64,000 nt of DNA from the NCBI GenBank assembly GCA_964035545.1, contig OZ037765.1, positions 2,145,001-2,209,000 of the forward strand, written 5' to 3'. Origin of the DNA: Bugula neritina (Eukaryota > Bryozoa > Gymnolaemata > Cheilostomatida > Bugulidae). This document shows positions 1 to 13,477 of this stretch, one piece after another. A program made the translations under genes and the position numbers. How positions within the stretch are numbered: the first letter of the stretch is position 1; every line of letters begins with the position of its first letter. The notes beneath the pieces were generated by a model. It worked only from the letters and a program-made list of their open reading frames with translations. It was not told the DNA's origin and did not search any database.

Positions 1-2080
1 ATAGTACGATACTCATACTCATAGTGATAGTGATGGTAAATAGTAATACTCATACTCATACTGAGTCTGATAGTGATAGTCTAAGTCATAGTATAATAAT
101 AATGATCATCATTCACATTGACATTGTCATTGACTGTCACACTCACTGATTTTTCTAATAAATATCAATACGCCACCATCTTCAAAAAAACAAAACCAAT
201 ATAAAACAGCATTGTAAATAAAAATAATCAAAATTATACTCACATTAGTTTAAATTGATTATTGGTGAACTTAATCTCAATCTGTTCTTTCCACTTTGTG
301 AATTACCCTAGTAGTAATACTAATTCTTACACGTGTAGGTAGTTGTGCAATTTTTGACATTACAAATAGAAATTTACCTGCATGTGCTAAGTTTGCACGT
401 TATAAGGAGTTATCCTTCCTTGCACTTTAGCTATCTAGTGGCAGTAAATAAAAAAATTGATGGATGATTATTTTACAATGTTTATTTTTGCAATTTTTTA
501 AATCTTTGTTTTAATAATTATTCATAAGCATATTCTTCATATCATTAGGTTACCTTTGCAACCACCGGATGTTTATCGCTAGAAATATTTTCATTCGCAT
601 TTTCAAAAGAAACTTGCTTGCGATGCTAAATTAGAAATTAAAATTTGAATATAAACAAGTGGGAATTTAACAAGACTGTTGGTGTTCTACTTATTACGCA
701 TCATGAATTGAATTGAGGTATGTGAAAGCGTTCACTTTCTTATTTATTTTGCCATCTGTTGACCAATAATACCGTTGGCGTTTATGTTGGATTCTGATGG
801 ACTGATACTGATAGTGATACTTAATTATTAATAGCTATACGGATAGTGATACTCATACGGATACACTTACAGTGATGGTGATACTGATAGTGATACTGAT
901 TGTCATTAAAGATTAATTACATTTAGTTTTACTTCAGTTTCACTTCTACTTATTAGTCATTAGTCATTAGTGATTACATTTACTGATTAGTCATTATTCA
1001 TAATCATACTCATAGTCATTAGCGATTAGTCAAATTGAAATATTATATAATAATATTGGTAATATTAATTTTAATACTATTAATTCAAATTATAATATCA
1101 TTATTGTATATGTATAATATATTAATATTCTAGTTAGTACTTAGCAATAGTAATAATATTAGTTATAGTAATAGTAATACAGTAACAGTTATTCCCTTTT
1201 ACTTTTAGTAGTACTTAGAGTTACCTAGTCTTATGAATACATTACGCTGAAAGTTTTGTGTTTTATACTTATAGTAATTGTGATGTTAATGTAGCTGTAA
1301 CTGTAAGTAATAATAGGATGTTGAACTTAATATTTGCATTTAAATTTATACAGCTCAATATTCTATGTTCAGTTTTTATTATGATATAGACTACATTTGT
1401 GGTTGTAGTTTATTAGTTTTACTTGATGATAATAAGGATATAATCGTAGTGACAACTGTTTATATCAATTGTAATGGTTAATGCAATTTAGTTAAATAAA
1501 CAAACAACGATCAATTAATTATGATAGAACTAATTAATGCCAAATAATATTTTTTGTCAACATTGTGTTTAATCATATTGCCTGGGTTATTATATTTACT
1601 TCTTTACTTACTGTGAATTGTCATGCAAGTAACTTACAACGGATTGTAGTTGAAAGTTTCAAGTTAACATAGTTGGTTCACCAACTATAGTTATGTCAAG
1701 GATTTCAACAAATGACTGTTAGGAACTTATGATGACAAAATTTCTTATAAAATCATAGCTAATTATTTTTCTTCAAAATTTTAGTTTATCGTTCTGATTC
1801 AGCTGTGTAAATGCACCCATCAGTAATGATAGCTCAAAAATGTTAGCTCAAAAATTGTAGTTTTGAAGATTGTATAATTGTTTAATAATTAATAAGAAAA
1901 ATTTTAATTTTTAAAAAGTCATATTTAGATGCTTAATTATAACAACAGTGTGAAAGGATTCCATTACGTTTCTGAATAGTGATGGTATTCGGTGACTATA
2001 TACATAGATTGTTCTTCTAGTAGGGTAGAATTAGAAGATTGAGTAAAATCAGATACGTTAATCCCTCGTTTTCAGTTAAT
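1..2080. other. AT-rich intergenic region with degenerate hexamer arrays
   Basis: I see no supported gene here. The first ~130 bases and about 790-1010 consist of imperfect mixtures of ATAGTG, ACTCAT and AGTCAT units on the plus strand. The rest is unstructured AT-rich sequence with only short open frames. The same hexamer type recurs in other intergenic gaps of the window. Confidence 0.6.
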
Positions 2081-2341
2081 TCAAACAATTTCAGAGTCTT
2101 TTTTCTTGCAGCATTTTACAATGCACACAATGATAATAACAATCAATAGAATTATCAATAAAGCAATTCCTCCGAAAAAAAGATGGCACCCATATTTGTC
2201 AGGTTCTGGCAATGTAAACGGAAGTGAAATTTTCCCATTGTAACAATCTGTTCCATTTTTCCCAAGTGCTAAATCAAGAAGAGGTGTGTTTGCTGTGTCA
2301 ACAGTTGTAGTGTCTACATCTCCCGTGATGTTTGATGCCAT
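2081..2341 (-). CDS. Small single-pass membrane protein, or last exon of one
   Basis: From the ATG at 2341 the frame encodes 86 residues: a Thr/Asp-rich segment with two N-glycosylation sequons (NIT, NGT), two Cys in the presumed ectodomain, and about 22 strongly hydrophobic residues (from LFFGGIALLI). A CC-KKK stop-transfer and a short acidic tail follow. The topology fits a type I or type III plasma-membrane protein. The frame stays open upstream to about 2400, and a pyrimidine-rich stretch ending in CTCAG at about 2359-2360 looks like a 3' splice site, so this may be the terminal exon of a gene whose signal-peptide exon I could not find. I do not recognise the family. The single-exon reading is equally possible. 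Confidence 0.4.
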   Translation of the reverse strand: MASNITGDVDTTTVDTANTPLLDLALGKNGTDCYNGKISLPFTLPEPDKYGCHLFFGGIALLIILLIVIIIVCIVKCCKKKDSEIV

Positions 2342-2359
2342 TGAGTCTGTTGATGTCAC

Positions 2360-3211
2360 ACTGAGAGCATAAAGTAGAAAGTCTGCTGATGATTTGAGTT
2401 AATTCAGATTTCTGCTTATCCGTGTAGTTCGCTGCCAATCCTTATGATTTTGGTGTTAGACTTTGATGGCTGTTTGGGAAATATAGTATTGTAATTTACT
2501 TTTGAATGGTTCCATGTGCTTTTTCTGTATTGAAAAATGTAATTGTCAAATTTTACAAATTTTATGAATTCCAATCAATTTGCAAGGAATTTCAATTATG
2601 AACTTTATTGGTTATAATTATAAATAACAGATTATAAACAATAATTTTTTAGGTATATGTAATGGAATTATCAAATTATTAAAATATTTTGTTTGTGTGT
2701 GTCTATTATATGAAGAATGTAGATATATGAATAAATGAATATTACTATGAGCTTTATTTCAGCATGTGATAAAATCCCTACTATACTATTAGCAATTTTG
2801 AAATTTATCAATATCAACATAACAATATTTATTAAATGTAGGAGAGAATTATTTTATAAATACTTTATTATTCAGCATTACATAAGGCCTTCATTCCTTC
2901 AGCATCTTTGGATTACTTCTTCTATTCTTTATATTAAACACACTAGTTGAATCTCAAGTCATCTTGTGGTATAAAATTGACCTGGTAGTAACATGCATTG
3001 GTTTTGTGCAACAATTAATTATTAAAAATATTTTGAACTACCCATAAAATCAATTAGTACAAGCTATGAGCAAACATACAGACTAGAGTTCAAGTTGACA
3101 AGCCAGAGTGTGTGATGCACATAAACACTGTCACTAGGAATTATTCAAAGATTTGAAAATATCAAATACATCTTTCCTCTACCCTTTCAGAAAAAACAAA
3201 GTCTCAACGTC
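2360..3211. other. Intergenic / ENKD1 upstream region
   Basis: This is AT-rich sequence between the small membrane ORF and ENKD1. A pyrimidine run ending in CAG at 3188-3190 precedes the ENKD1 ATG by 21 bases, so ENKD1 probably has an intron in its 5' UTR. I see nothing else coding. Confidence 0.5.
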
Positions 3212-6200
3212 ATGGCGTCCATCTTGAGTGGTCCAATCCCTCAACATCCTATGTTCAATAAAGGTGTGGCTAATCCATCACCTCGAATGGCTCCACGGGT
3301 CAAACCAGAAGGGTCAAGTTTTGCCAGTCATGGGAAAAATGGAACAATTGGAAACTTGTTCGAAATCACAGGAACAAGCTGTTTCGCTTCTACATCAAAC
3401 ACCAAACAACGTAAGCTAAGTATAAGAAATTACAGTTGGCTTTTTAATTAATTTTTAAGGTTCTGTGAAAATTTAAAATTGTCAAAGCTCTTAATTAATA
3501 AAGCAATATATGCGGTAAGCTTTATACTGGTGACAGTAAGGGAATGGTTTGTTGTGACACCTCTCTATATTCTGTGTTGAACCTTTTAAAAAATGATAAT
3601 ATCTTTTTATAAAAGTAGTAAAGTTGTTGTGGTGCGATTTATGCAAAAGTTGTCTTACCTGTGAACCTAGAATTATTTTTATACCCTACACTCTACAGTT
3701 TTCGTTTTTATCTCATACTTATGTAAAGCAGTCTGTCTGTTCATCAGGTGATTTTGTTGTCTTCTGCAAATCAAATCACTTTGTCTGCTCCAAAGAATCT
3801 TCCATCACGAGACCCGAATGTGTACTTTTCAGAAAAAGAGCCCAAGAACCACGTCTCTGAGAACGTGAGACGAATGAGACAAATCCAGAGACGATGTCGT
3901 CAGAAACAGCGAGAGGAAGTAGCCTCAGCACCAGTTCCCGTGAAGGCTCTGTGGAAGAGTGAGAAGTATGAGGCCGTGCCCTCAAAACTTGGCGAATATC
4001 TTAATGTAGGCTATATTTTCTCTCTGGTGCTATCAATATAGAGTCTGATGATATTAGCATACATTAAAATTAATGTGTTGGTAATTTAGAGAAGTATTCT
4101 GTGGGTTTGAGGTTCTGAAGCTAACTTTCTGTGGCAAGAGTGGTTCTTATTTCAGCTTACTTCCTTCAGTTAAGAGATGAAACATGAGTCATGATAAAAT
4201 CTTTGCAATAGGATTGTGTATATTGAAAACTCTTCTTGTATAAATCAGCTGGTTTTTAATGTGTTGAAGTTTAAGAGTTTTTTTTCAAGTATTTCACACT
4301 GTAAGTTTTTGACAGCCATATAAAGCTGCAGGGATTGAGTTGAATTATTTATAGAGTTTCAAAGTTGTGTTTTCCTTCAACTTTCTGTCAACATCAGCTC
4401 TACACTTACAAATAAGTATGACTATTCAACTTGCAGAAAGAGCCAGATGTTGATAGACCTAGATCAGCAAACTTCCTGAGGGCACACTCTAGGACTGGGA
4501 TCCCACCCCGCCCTCAGTCATCACGCACTCCAAGGACACCCATAGCTCCTAGGGCCTCTTCTCCCAAACCTGGTGGTGCACCACCTGTAGAACGCTTAGC
4601 GGGGTTTTCTCCCAGACGGTCCTCTTCTCTCAACGATGTAAGATTCCGCAAATTATTTTTTGTTTCTAAAGTGATTATTGAATTTTTTTGGGTTAATATG
4701 ATGTAAGTCATTCTATGTGGTGCACTTTTATGCCGGGTTTTTTTTGGAGAGCAGAATTTTGCAATAATAACATTACCTTTACTGTACAAACTTGTAAAAC
4801 TATTCTGTTTTGGGTAATTTAATTTACTCAATCATTTTTAATTTCGGCAAATTTCGATGTAGTGCTGGGAAATTCTATTTATAAATTTATAAATTATTGA
4901 ATAATTTTTGATGCAGTCAAACTCACTTATTTGTCTTGCATTGTGGGTTCTGTAGTGATATGTAGGTTGTGGTTTCACAGCCTATCAGTTCTGTTCACTT
5001 TGAGTTTGTTAATTTATTTAAATCAAATCTTATAATTAATTTTACGAGCTATTACATATTTTAAACTTAGTAACAAAGAACATGAGTCTCAATTAATAAC
5101 TTTTTATTTTCTAGTAGGTGAATGATATATATGATTTTATTGCGCTGAAGAGTGATACAGTTTGTCTGTGTGTTGCAGCTGAGTGCATCTGGTACAGCTT
5201 TAGAACTCAAGGCCTCAGCAGCACCTATGAATTTCATAAAGGTGAATGCTCTGGCAGCGTCACGGCAGCAGGTAAAGAGATCCCCTAGTCAGCAGTCTCT
5301 CGAGCAGAGTATGAATATCAAATCAGACAGATACAACGAATACAAGAGGAGTGTCAAAGGTTCTGTTCCTAAATAGTGAGTAGAATAGCATTACCGGCAG
5401 TCTGTTTTTATTAGTACCTGTTTTCTAAGTAATGTTTGGTATTTGTTTTTTCTTTTGGGAATGTTACTCAAATTAATATTGTGATTTTATATCACACAAC
5501 CTCAAAGTATACAGCATTTCTGTTGGTGTTCAGGAAACACGTATTTGATAAGTTACAACTTGTTACTAAACTACCTACAACACACTACTTAAAAATCAGC
5601 ATCAGAAATCTAAAATTCAGACACTTTTATTGTGTTTCTGCAAGTCTGGATTTAAGGCACTGGATTAAAATCAGATTTGACTTGCGTGTAGATACGCTGA
5701 CACCCGACACTTATCACTTTGACCTTAAGTGAAGACTTCTTCAACTCAGGGGCAGGCAATTTCTTCTTTATATAATCATATCAAAATAACTTGTTCATTT
5801 GTCATGGGCTGAACAAACTTTTCAATATTTTCAAAATTCCTAGAACTAGGCAAACTCTAAGCACAGGCTTGTGGATTTTTTTAGAAAACATTATTTGTAT
5901 TTATATGAAAAAAGTCCGCTACCAAGTTTTACCACTACTGCTACTTATGTATGTGTGTTCCTGTGTTTAAACCTACCTGTGTGACAGCACTAAGTTATGT
6001 ATTGAAGACAAGTCTTGTTTATAGTTTAGAGAAAAGGAAGGAAGAATGGAAACAGGAAGAAGAGGAGAGGCGGAGAAACATGCCCGACCCTGATCTACCT
6101 GAGGGCCACAAGCTAATGCCAGCTCAAGAAAAGGAAGAGACGCTGAAGTTGTTACAGCAAAGTGAGTGAACAGATACAATCAGTCCATGTTTAGTTGCTA

Positions 6201-6761
6201 AATTATGGTCTCATAATGCTTTGAAGGTGATGCGAATACACTTGTAAATGAGTTGAATTTTTTTTGTTACTGATTCTTAGTGACGATAATATTCACTGTG
6301 TCATATTTTCCGATACCATTTAGCTTGTGGCAAATAAACTTGAGTTTGTAAGATAACAATTCTGACAGCTAATAATCAGCTGAGTATAGTAATTTATTCT
6401 TTTTTTATTTACAAATTTAATTAATACTTGATCCATTGTAAATAGATAAACTCTCAGTAACTAGTGTAAAAATATATTGGATTATTTATCCGCAGTTACT
6501 AAATAAGAGTATTATTTCATCACTTGAAAGTTCGTTTTTGTCCGATGACAATCGTAGTGATAATGATTCCAGATTTAACTTATAGATGATTTACTTGAAG
6601 GTCACAAACAGCTGACAGAGAAGTTAGCCACTCTACCTATCAGGAGTGACACTATGCGGGTGAGGAATGCCAAGGAGCAACTTGAAACTAAACTCTGTGA
6701 GGTGGAGGAAGCCATCAAAATCTTTTCACGTCCCAAAGTGTTTGTAAAGTTGGATGACTGA
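3212..6761 (+). CDS. ENKD1: Enkurin domain-containing protein 1 (ENKD1)
   Basis: A ciliary/microtubule-associated protein; vertebrate ENKD1 is reported at centrosomes and cilia. Exons: 3212-3410, 3812-4005, 4437-4637, 5179-5375, 6025-6161 and 6586-6761, giving 367 aa (human is close to this). Recognition rests on four conserved blocks: N-terminal SGPIP; the KEPKNHVSENVRRMRQIQRR helix followed by KALWKSEKY; SANFLRAHSRTG; and the C-terminal enkurin domain with LPEGHKLMP and the end EEAIKIFSRPKVFVKLDD. The middle (exon 3) is Pro/Ser/Arg-rich and looks disordered. The start is the first ATG, next to the conserved SGPIP. One weak point is the exon 2 acceptor: the more obvious CAG at 3747 does not match the phase of the exon 1 donor at 3411, whereas AG at 3810-3811 does. 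Exon 2 may therefore be longer, or a small exon may be missing. It is convergent with CXXC1. Confidence 0.87.
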
Positions 6762-7460
6762 CATCAATGTGATTATTGAATATGTGATAGTAGCAGCCAT
6801 TAACTAGAGTTTTTTTTTTATTTAAAATATCGAGTATATTTAAGGTATTAGCTCTACGCAACTACAGCACTAGATGCATCTGGCGTCACAAATATAAAGG
6901 GTTTACTAGGTGCGTTTATTCCCATCCATCTTTGTGTAGACCAAGTTGTGTCATGAGCTAGTCTTGTTTCCTTTTTGTACTGCTTATTTGTGGTGTATCA
7001 CCTTTTTGCTATTCATAAATTCTATGATGTGTTATTTTAGGAGGTGAAAATGATTTAGTGTGCAAAGACAAACCTCATTTGTTTATTAGATGTCTCACTA
7101 GAGATAGCTTTATATTGCAACCACTTGTGAAATTCTTTACACAACTTAGGATTGTGTAAGGTTTTCATCAGTTTGATTATATGTGCTTAAATGATGAAAC
7201 AATGATGTTTATAAAACGTTTTCTTTTTGTATATAGCAAATTAATTATAACAAAATTTCTAGATTGTAAAAATTCACTTCCATTCCAATTCTTAAATAGT
7301 GTTTTATTAGTCATAAATATAAAAAAGTTTTATCATTGACTCAACAGTTTTTACAATATGTTACACTAGTAATCCATTTTAAACAAATCCTATATAACAT
7401 TATACACATAGTTGTATACTATGTACATATTATACATATATAATGTACACAGAGGTAACA
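6762..7460. other. Shared 3' region of the convergent ENKD1 and CXXC1
   Basis: About 700 bases between two stop codons that face each other. It holds the 3' UTRs. On the minus strand an AATAAA (plus-strand TTTATT at 7303-7308) is a plausible CXXC1 polyadenylation signal about 155 bases past its stop. I found no clear canonical signal for ENKD1. No coding potential is seen. Confidence 0.5.
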
Positions 7461-10400
7461 TCACGATTTGGTGGTGTAATTGTGTTCTATTGATTGATTA
7501 GCACTGACTGCTGCCTGAGTAGCTGTCATGGCAGGTTTAGAAACAGCTGCTGCCAATTGCTGAACGTCAGTGACCGAACTTTGCCTATGAGCAGCAGTGG
7601 GCGAGCCACTGGTTGTCTGCTTCAGCTGTTCGTCTTGACTTGGCTGACGCAACGTTACAATGATAGGAACATTGCTGCCGGAAACCAACAGCTTGCCTGT
7701 AGATGATTGTGACACCACTTTACTAATCAGCTGTTTGGGATCAACAACTTTACTGGATGATGAAGAGGGGCTAGCTGAACGTATGAGCTGTAGCGCAGGT
7801 GATGTAACTTTACTCACGCTGACCGACGACGAAACTATCCGGCTAGGCAGCGCAGTGGCTGGAAGAGCTGCGGAGGAGGGAGCTGATTTGCTGATGGAAA
7901 TAGTAGCAGAGACGGCTTTAATGTTCTGGTTGGGCAGAGGAGTGGCGCCCGGAGTGGATATAATCCTAGGAGCCAGGGGTCTGGCGGTGGACTGGGTAGG
8001 AGATTGAATGACCATCCTTGCCTGCAGTGGACGCAACGTTGACGGTAAAATCTTTACATCGCTTTGAGACGATGACGAAATTAGTGCTGCCCCTTTCAGT
8101 TGAACTCTGGTACCATTGGCTGCTGTGACCACAACTCTGTTACTCGATGGCAAGCTTGTAGTTACTACCAGCTTCTTCTCTGTATTCGGAGGTAAGATTA
8201 CAGTTCTACTAGCTGGCAACACTGACCCCGTGACTATTTGCGAAGACGTCCGACTCGGGTTCAGAGAGTTAGAAGTACTTGACACTGACTGGATGACGAG
8301 TCTGGGTTTAGTCACACTGTTACTAGTTGTTGTGGTGAAGGAAGTAGTTGGAGAGGAATGGAGAGATGTGACCACTTGAGGAATGAGAGGTTCAGATACG
8401 GCCCGCTGTTCTGCAGAGTCTGTGTTGTGGTGAGGAGACAATGAACTGACTGTCAGAGGAATTCCCTCCTCATTACTAACTGCCAGCTGTTGAGAGAGAT
8501 CCCTTCCAGCCTTAGGCACTACAGTAGGCCGGTGACCTTGAGTGTGAATGTCGGGTTTTACGGGAGTTATAGCCTTAGCCGCCTGAGCTTGCAAAGCTTC
8601 ATGGTCCACAGTTTTGTGGAGTAGAAGGCTGAGTAGCCCCGCCCTGTTGGCCATTGCGGCACGTATGGTCCTCTCCCTCTCAAACAGCTCATCTATTTTC
8701 ATCCACTACAACCACATAACACTCGGTATATAACATTGAAAAGTGCACAATAACTTTTAAATCAATAATATAATAATGAAATAATATAATAATGAAATAA
8801 TATAATAATGAAATAATATAATAATGAAATAATATAATAATGAAATAATATAATAATGAAATAATATAATAATGAAATAATATAATAATGAAAAATACTC
8901 AACAGTTCTTTGAAAGCCAATAAACATGAGACAAAAACAATAAAATTAATGGAAAATCTGTTAACTAACATTTTTGTAAAACCAAAATAAATTGAACAAG
9001 CGAATTTTCAAACAACTACCATATTTGTTTAGTTTTTTACTAATAATTTAATCAAACGTAACCAAATAATATCAAGGTAAACACCTGTAAAGAGATATTT
9101 ACCTGTCTAACTTTGTCGGCATCAACCTCAGCTCTCCTCAGCCTTTCCCACCTGAAGTGGTCGACACACTGCTTCTTCGCAGCTTTGCACAGTTCACCTT
9201 TGTCCGTGAAAACATCCTTTACCAAAGGACAGCCGCAGATCTCATCGTCTGCTATCTGCAAATAGCCTGTAGTCTATGAGCGTAATTCATGCAGGTAGTG
9301 TGGGGGTCATCAATACGCCCGCAAAATGTATTATAAATAGCTTCAAATACTAATAGAGGCTCATTAAGCTTTATGATCCATTCCAAACAGAGACTTTTAG
9401 CAGAAGCAAGTTTAAACAACTCAATGCCTTCTAATTCAGAGAGTAAAGAGATAAGCAGGCGAGTTTCACTCACTTTAGGATCTTTGGCGTGTTCGGCACA
9501 AATGACTTTGAGTCTCTTGCAGTAGGATTTGGTAGACGCGTTGTAATGATCGCAAATTGTGTCTCCACCTATCATGGACTTGAATGAACCGGCGAATGAC
9601 ATGTCTCGTTCTATCTATGGAATATAATAACATCATTTCCATATATAATTACAGAAAGCGTCGCATTACACTGTTTTTCTCATGTACAATATTTAAAAAA
9701 TACAGCTGATATATTACATTATAATAATTTCACAACAAACTTTTATCTGATTAAATTAGGAAAATTTTTCATAAAATATAAGAAATTCCCTCTTATAATT
9801 TACAACTCAGTTCTCTTCTTGATATACATGAACTGCATAACCTTGGGATCTGTATAAGTTGTTTTATTGACAACACATAATATAAGAAACATTCCAATAA
9901 GACTATCTGATAAAAAATTGACTTCTTAGTAAAATAAATTTCATCCACTAAACTTAATTATAGCCACCCACTTATAAGCCTCTAAGGCTAACTAGTGGAG
10001 ATACAACTACAGTATTATGATCTAAATGTGTTACTAGCTGATCACAAAGGTAAATATGAACATTGTTTATAGCACAAACCCATCTTAAAATTTGTATTCA
10101 AGTTTATTATACAACTACTTTCTTACTAGTATTAGTAGCCATGTTTAGTAACCCTTAGACAGAGTAATACATGATATTTCTATCTGAACACATCTACAGT
10201 ACTTACTTTAACAAAACACCTCTCCATATGTTTGAACGCATTCCTCTGTCTGATCTCATGGCCACACGTGACGCAGTAAACAAACAGCTCCATATCCTCC
10301 TCCTCTTCATCCGAATTCTCCTGGAACACAGGCTTTGATTATATGTGAATCTCACGCTTAATTATATCAGCTTCGTGGTGTGATGTTAAAAAGTTGAAAA

Positions 10401-13400
10401 AGCCTATCCAAGAACTATTAGGGTGCCAGCACTATACAAATGATCTTTCATACAAAAGCAAACGTTTTTTGAAAGTATTATTAATACGTACATAACACTA
10501 AATATTTTTCTAGAGTATATGCACACATGTAGAGCTATGTTCGACGGAGACAAAATCAATACACCTTCAACATTCTAGTAATACGAGTATCCAAATAGTT
10601 TTTACACAAGAAATTAAAAACATAACAAAATGTTTAAAAGCTGAAGCAATCCTCTACAGCAATGTCAAGGTCATTACCTCTTCATCAGACATTTCTTCCT
10701 TCACTTTCTCCAGCTTGCCTCTGGCTACAATCTCATCCAGTACTTTGTGCTTGGCGTCCAGGGAGTCGAGGTGTGCCTTAGCCTCTAGCATCTTTCCCCT
10801 GATCTCTTCAAGTTCCGTCTTATTCTTCAGCTCGGCAATGCATGGAGAGCTCTGCCATTGGGCAATTCGGCCTGGCATGATGTCCACCAGACGCCTGTTA
10901 TATAACAAGATATTTGGAGAGCTGCTAGAAAACCTGGTATCTATTCTAGTAGCAAAGATTTCTTTGAAAGACATTTAAATATACATGATGCACATTTCTT
11001 TCTGTCATGCCAATTTGCTAACAACAAGCTGTAAAATGATACAAGAATTTGCCCAACACAACTAAGAAATGCTACAAACACCACTTTGTGTCAGAAATTT
11101 AGGAATTGCGCTCCACGGGAAAAACATTAGGAACAAAAAGCAATGACTTGCGATATTTTACGGTTTAATGCTGTTCTGTGTAAATAATTTTATAACGAAA
11201 GTTTCAACAGAAACACTGGGTACAATGTTGCAAGCAAAGTGAATGTGCAAATGATGAGAGAAGATTAGTAGGGAAACCCATTCACCAACTCACATTGCAC
11301 CCAGCTTCATGCCGCAGTCGTCTGAGCAGTACTTAGAGTCTGGGCGGGCAGAATTCACACAAGACGGACCAAAACACTGTCGGTCTACTTCCTTCATTGC
11401 AACTCTACCCGCACTGTTCTCATTCGTCTTCCTTCTAGTGTACTGATGGAGAGAGAGAAAGATTAATACACTACTTATCATAGATGAATCTTATTCATTC
11501 ACATCGCATCAAATAAACATCATCGCATCAACACATATAATTTATACAAACAGAGAAGTTCAATTACTGAGCTTAGGGTCCCAGGTCTATTTTCAATCAT
11601 CTTAAAGCACATCATAGCTATACAAAATCAACCAATCAACTGGAACTTGTTCCTTTATGTAGTCGCATTGGATAATTAGTTTGTAACTAGGTAGGAACAT
11701 GAAAACTAGCCTACATTTCCAACACTCTAATAATATAGAGTGCTCTTCTCAAAATTTCATTCAATGTTAGGAACTTGGCCCTTACTGGTTTGCGAGGTTT
11801 AGATTCTTTTGGCTCTTTGAAAGTCTTTGGTTTGGGTCCTCGTTTCTGCTTCTCTGGTTTTGGTGGCCTTGGAAACTTGGGTTTCCTGCCGGGTTTTCCC
11901 TTGACTGGAGCCGAGTAGGTTGTGGGAGTGGAAGGTGTGGGTGGTGTAGGTGAGGGTGTAGGTGTGGTAGGTCTATGTGGTGGGGGAGACATAGCAGGTG
12001 ACGGAGGGGCAGTGGGAGAAGGCGGGTCATCGTTGTTTGCCGAAGACCGCAAATCGTCAGGACGAATACCCTTGGGGAGAAATACAAGAGGCACAATTAC
12101 TCTAACCCTTAGATTCAGATACTGAATTCTGTACAGTTGATCATAACACGGAGAACTAAGTTAACATCCTGACAGGTTCAAAGCATCACAATGAGTAGAT
12201 AAGTAAAAAGCCATCATGGTAGAGCAAAGCATTAGACAATTGATGAGACTGAATGCTGATGTTTAACAAGAGAGAAACTAAGAAATTTATTTAAATTTCT
12301 ATCAATACTCTTCTAATTGTAGTGTATCTTTGAACATATTTGCAAGTAATACACACTTCAATGGAAGCATTTTCTTCCCACATATTTGCTGTGTTTGTGA
12401 TGCTCAGATATTTAAAAGGAAGTACTACAGCTGCACATAGACTACAAACACACTTACTAGTTCCTTGCATTGTCTCAGTCTGCACTTTTGGCGAATTCTA
12501 TTTGGTCCACCAAACTTTTTCATATCCTTAAAAAATAAAACTCTAATAAAGAAATCAATCTAAGGAGAGACAATTAGCATGTAATAAAACACAATCAAAA
12601 TCTGGCAAAAAGCAAATTAGGGACAATCCAATTTACCAGCCTTAGCAGCAAATAAGACTTCTTTTGTCAAAACAAAATGCAAAGATAGCGTCTGGAAAGG
12701 AAGAAAACTCCCAAATAGATTTACACCCACCTTGCAAAAGTCACACCGGCCGCAGTCTTCAATCCTCTCACAGTTTTCACAATTTCCACATTGTTTGTTG
12801 GCTATGCTCTTAGCTTTACCACTACCAAAGGACAACTTTGCCTGCAACAATAATATCTAACGGGTTAATAAAAGGGGATAGAAATCTGCAGCTAATAACT
12901 GAAAGTTGCAAAAATATGTTATCACCATTTCATTAAACTTAAAATGAGAGTGTGAAATATATAAAGACCTGCTTTGATGGAGGCTCGTCTGAGCGGTGGG
13001 AATGCTTCTCTTTCTTCTTCTTATATTTGATCTTAAGTTCAGGATTGTCGAGACGGCAAGCTGTACAGTAGTACCTCTTTATGTGCTTAGCTTTCTCCGG
13101 AGTTATTTTTATACACTTGCCGTGAAACCATTCCTCACATTTATCGCATGCTCTACAACCACCATTAAAACTTATATCTGGCCAAGTAAATTTTTGTACA
13201 ATCTGCTACAATTAGAACTTATAAGAAGAATTAAAGACAAAATTGTAAACACCAACTTTTTTGGCTGAATGCAATTAGCATCAATGAATACACTAAAACA
13301 GAGTTGAGCAATAAGAAATTGTAGTGAATTTATTTTAACCATAATCCAAAATTGAAAATATAACATAAATATACAATTAATATAATTGCTTAATTATGAC

Positions 13401-13477
13401 TCATTAGGCATTACTTACATCATAAAGGACTTGGAATCACGCGACCTGCATATACAGTACCTCTGCTTTTCACCCAT
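7461..13477 (-). CDS. CXXC1: CXXC-type zinc finger protein 1 (CFP1), Set1/COMPASS CpG-binding subunit
   Basis: CFP1 recruits SET1 H3K4 methyltransferase complexes to unmethylated CpG islands. Eleven exons, 5' to 3': 13419-13477, 12969-13152, 12731-12841, 12458-12526, 11786-12070, 11294-11442, 10678-10894, 10207-10320, 9474-9614, 9103-9255 and 7461-8705. All phases agree, giving 908 aa. Order: PHD finger (about 7-55; [16 protein letters not shown]), CXXC finger (about 85-141; [32 protein letters not shown]), Pro-rich then basic linker (142-240; AT-hook-like RGPKPK), the Cys motif [11 protein letters not shown], a coiled coil, and the Set1-interaction domain (about 370-500; [45 protein letters not shown]). 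Human CFP1 (656 aa) stops soon after the block matching [20 protein letters not shown]. Here the last exon runs ~375 residues further in Ser/Thr/Val-rich sequence. Confidence 0.95.
8765..8891. repeat. 16-bp tandem repeat in CXXC1 intron 10
   Basis: About eight near-perfect copies of AATGAAATAATATAAT lie inside the CXXC1 intron at 8706-9102. On the minus strand they read as an open [18 protein letters not shown] frame, which is a repeat artefact and not a protein. Confidence 0.9.

Noticed and set aside
2735..2950. 71-codon plus-strand open frame
   Set aside because: AT-rich composition, no splice context or homology; looks like chance.
7494..8379. Several plus-strand open frames across the CXXC1 last exon
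   Set aside because: Antisense shadows of the long Ser/Thr-rich CFP1 exon.
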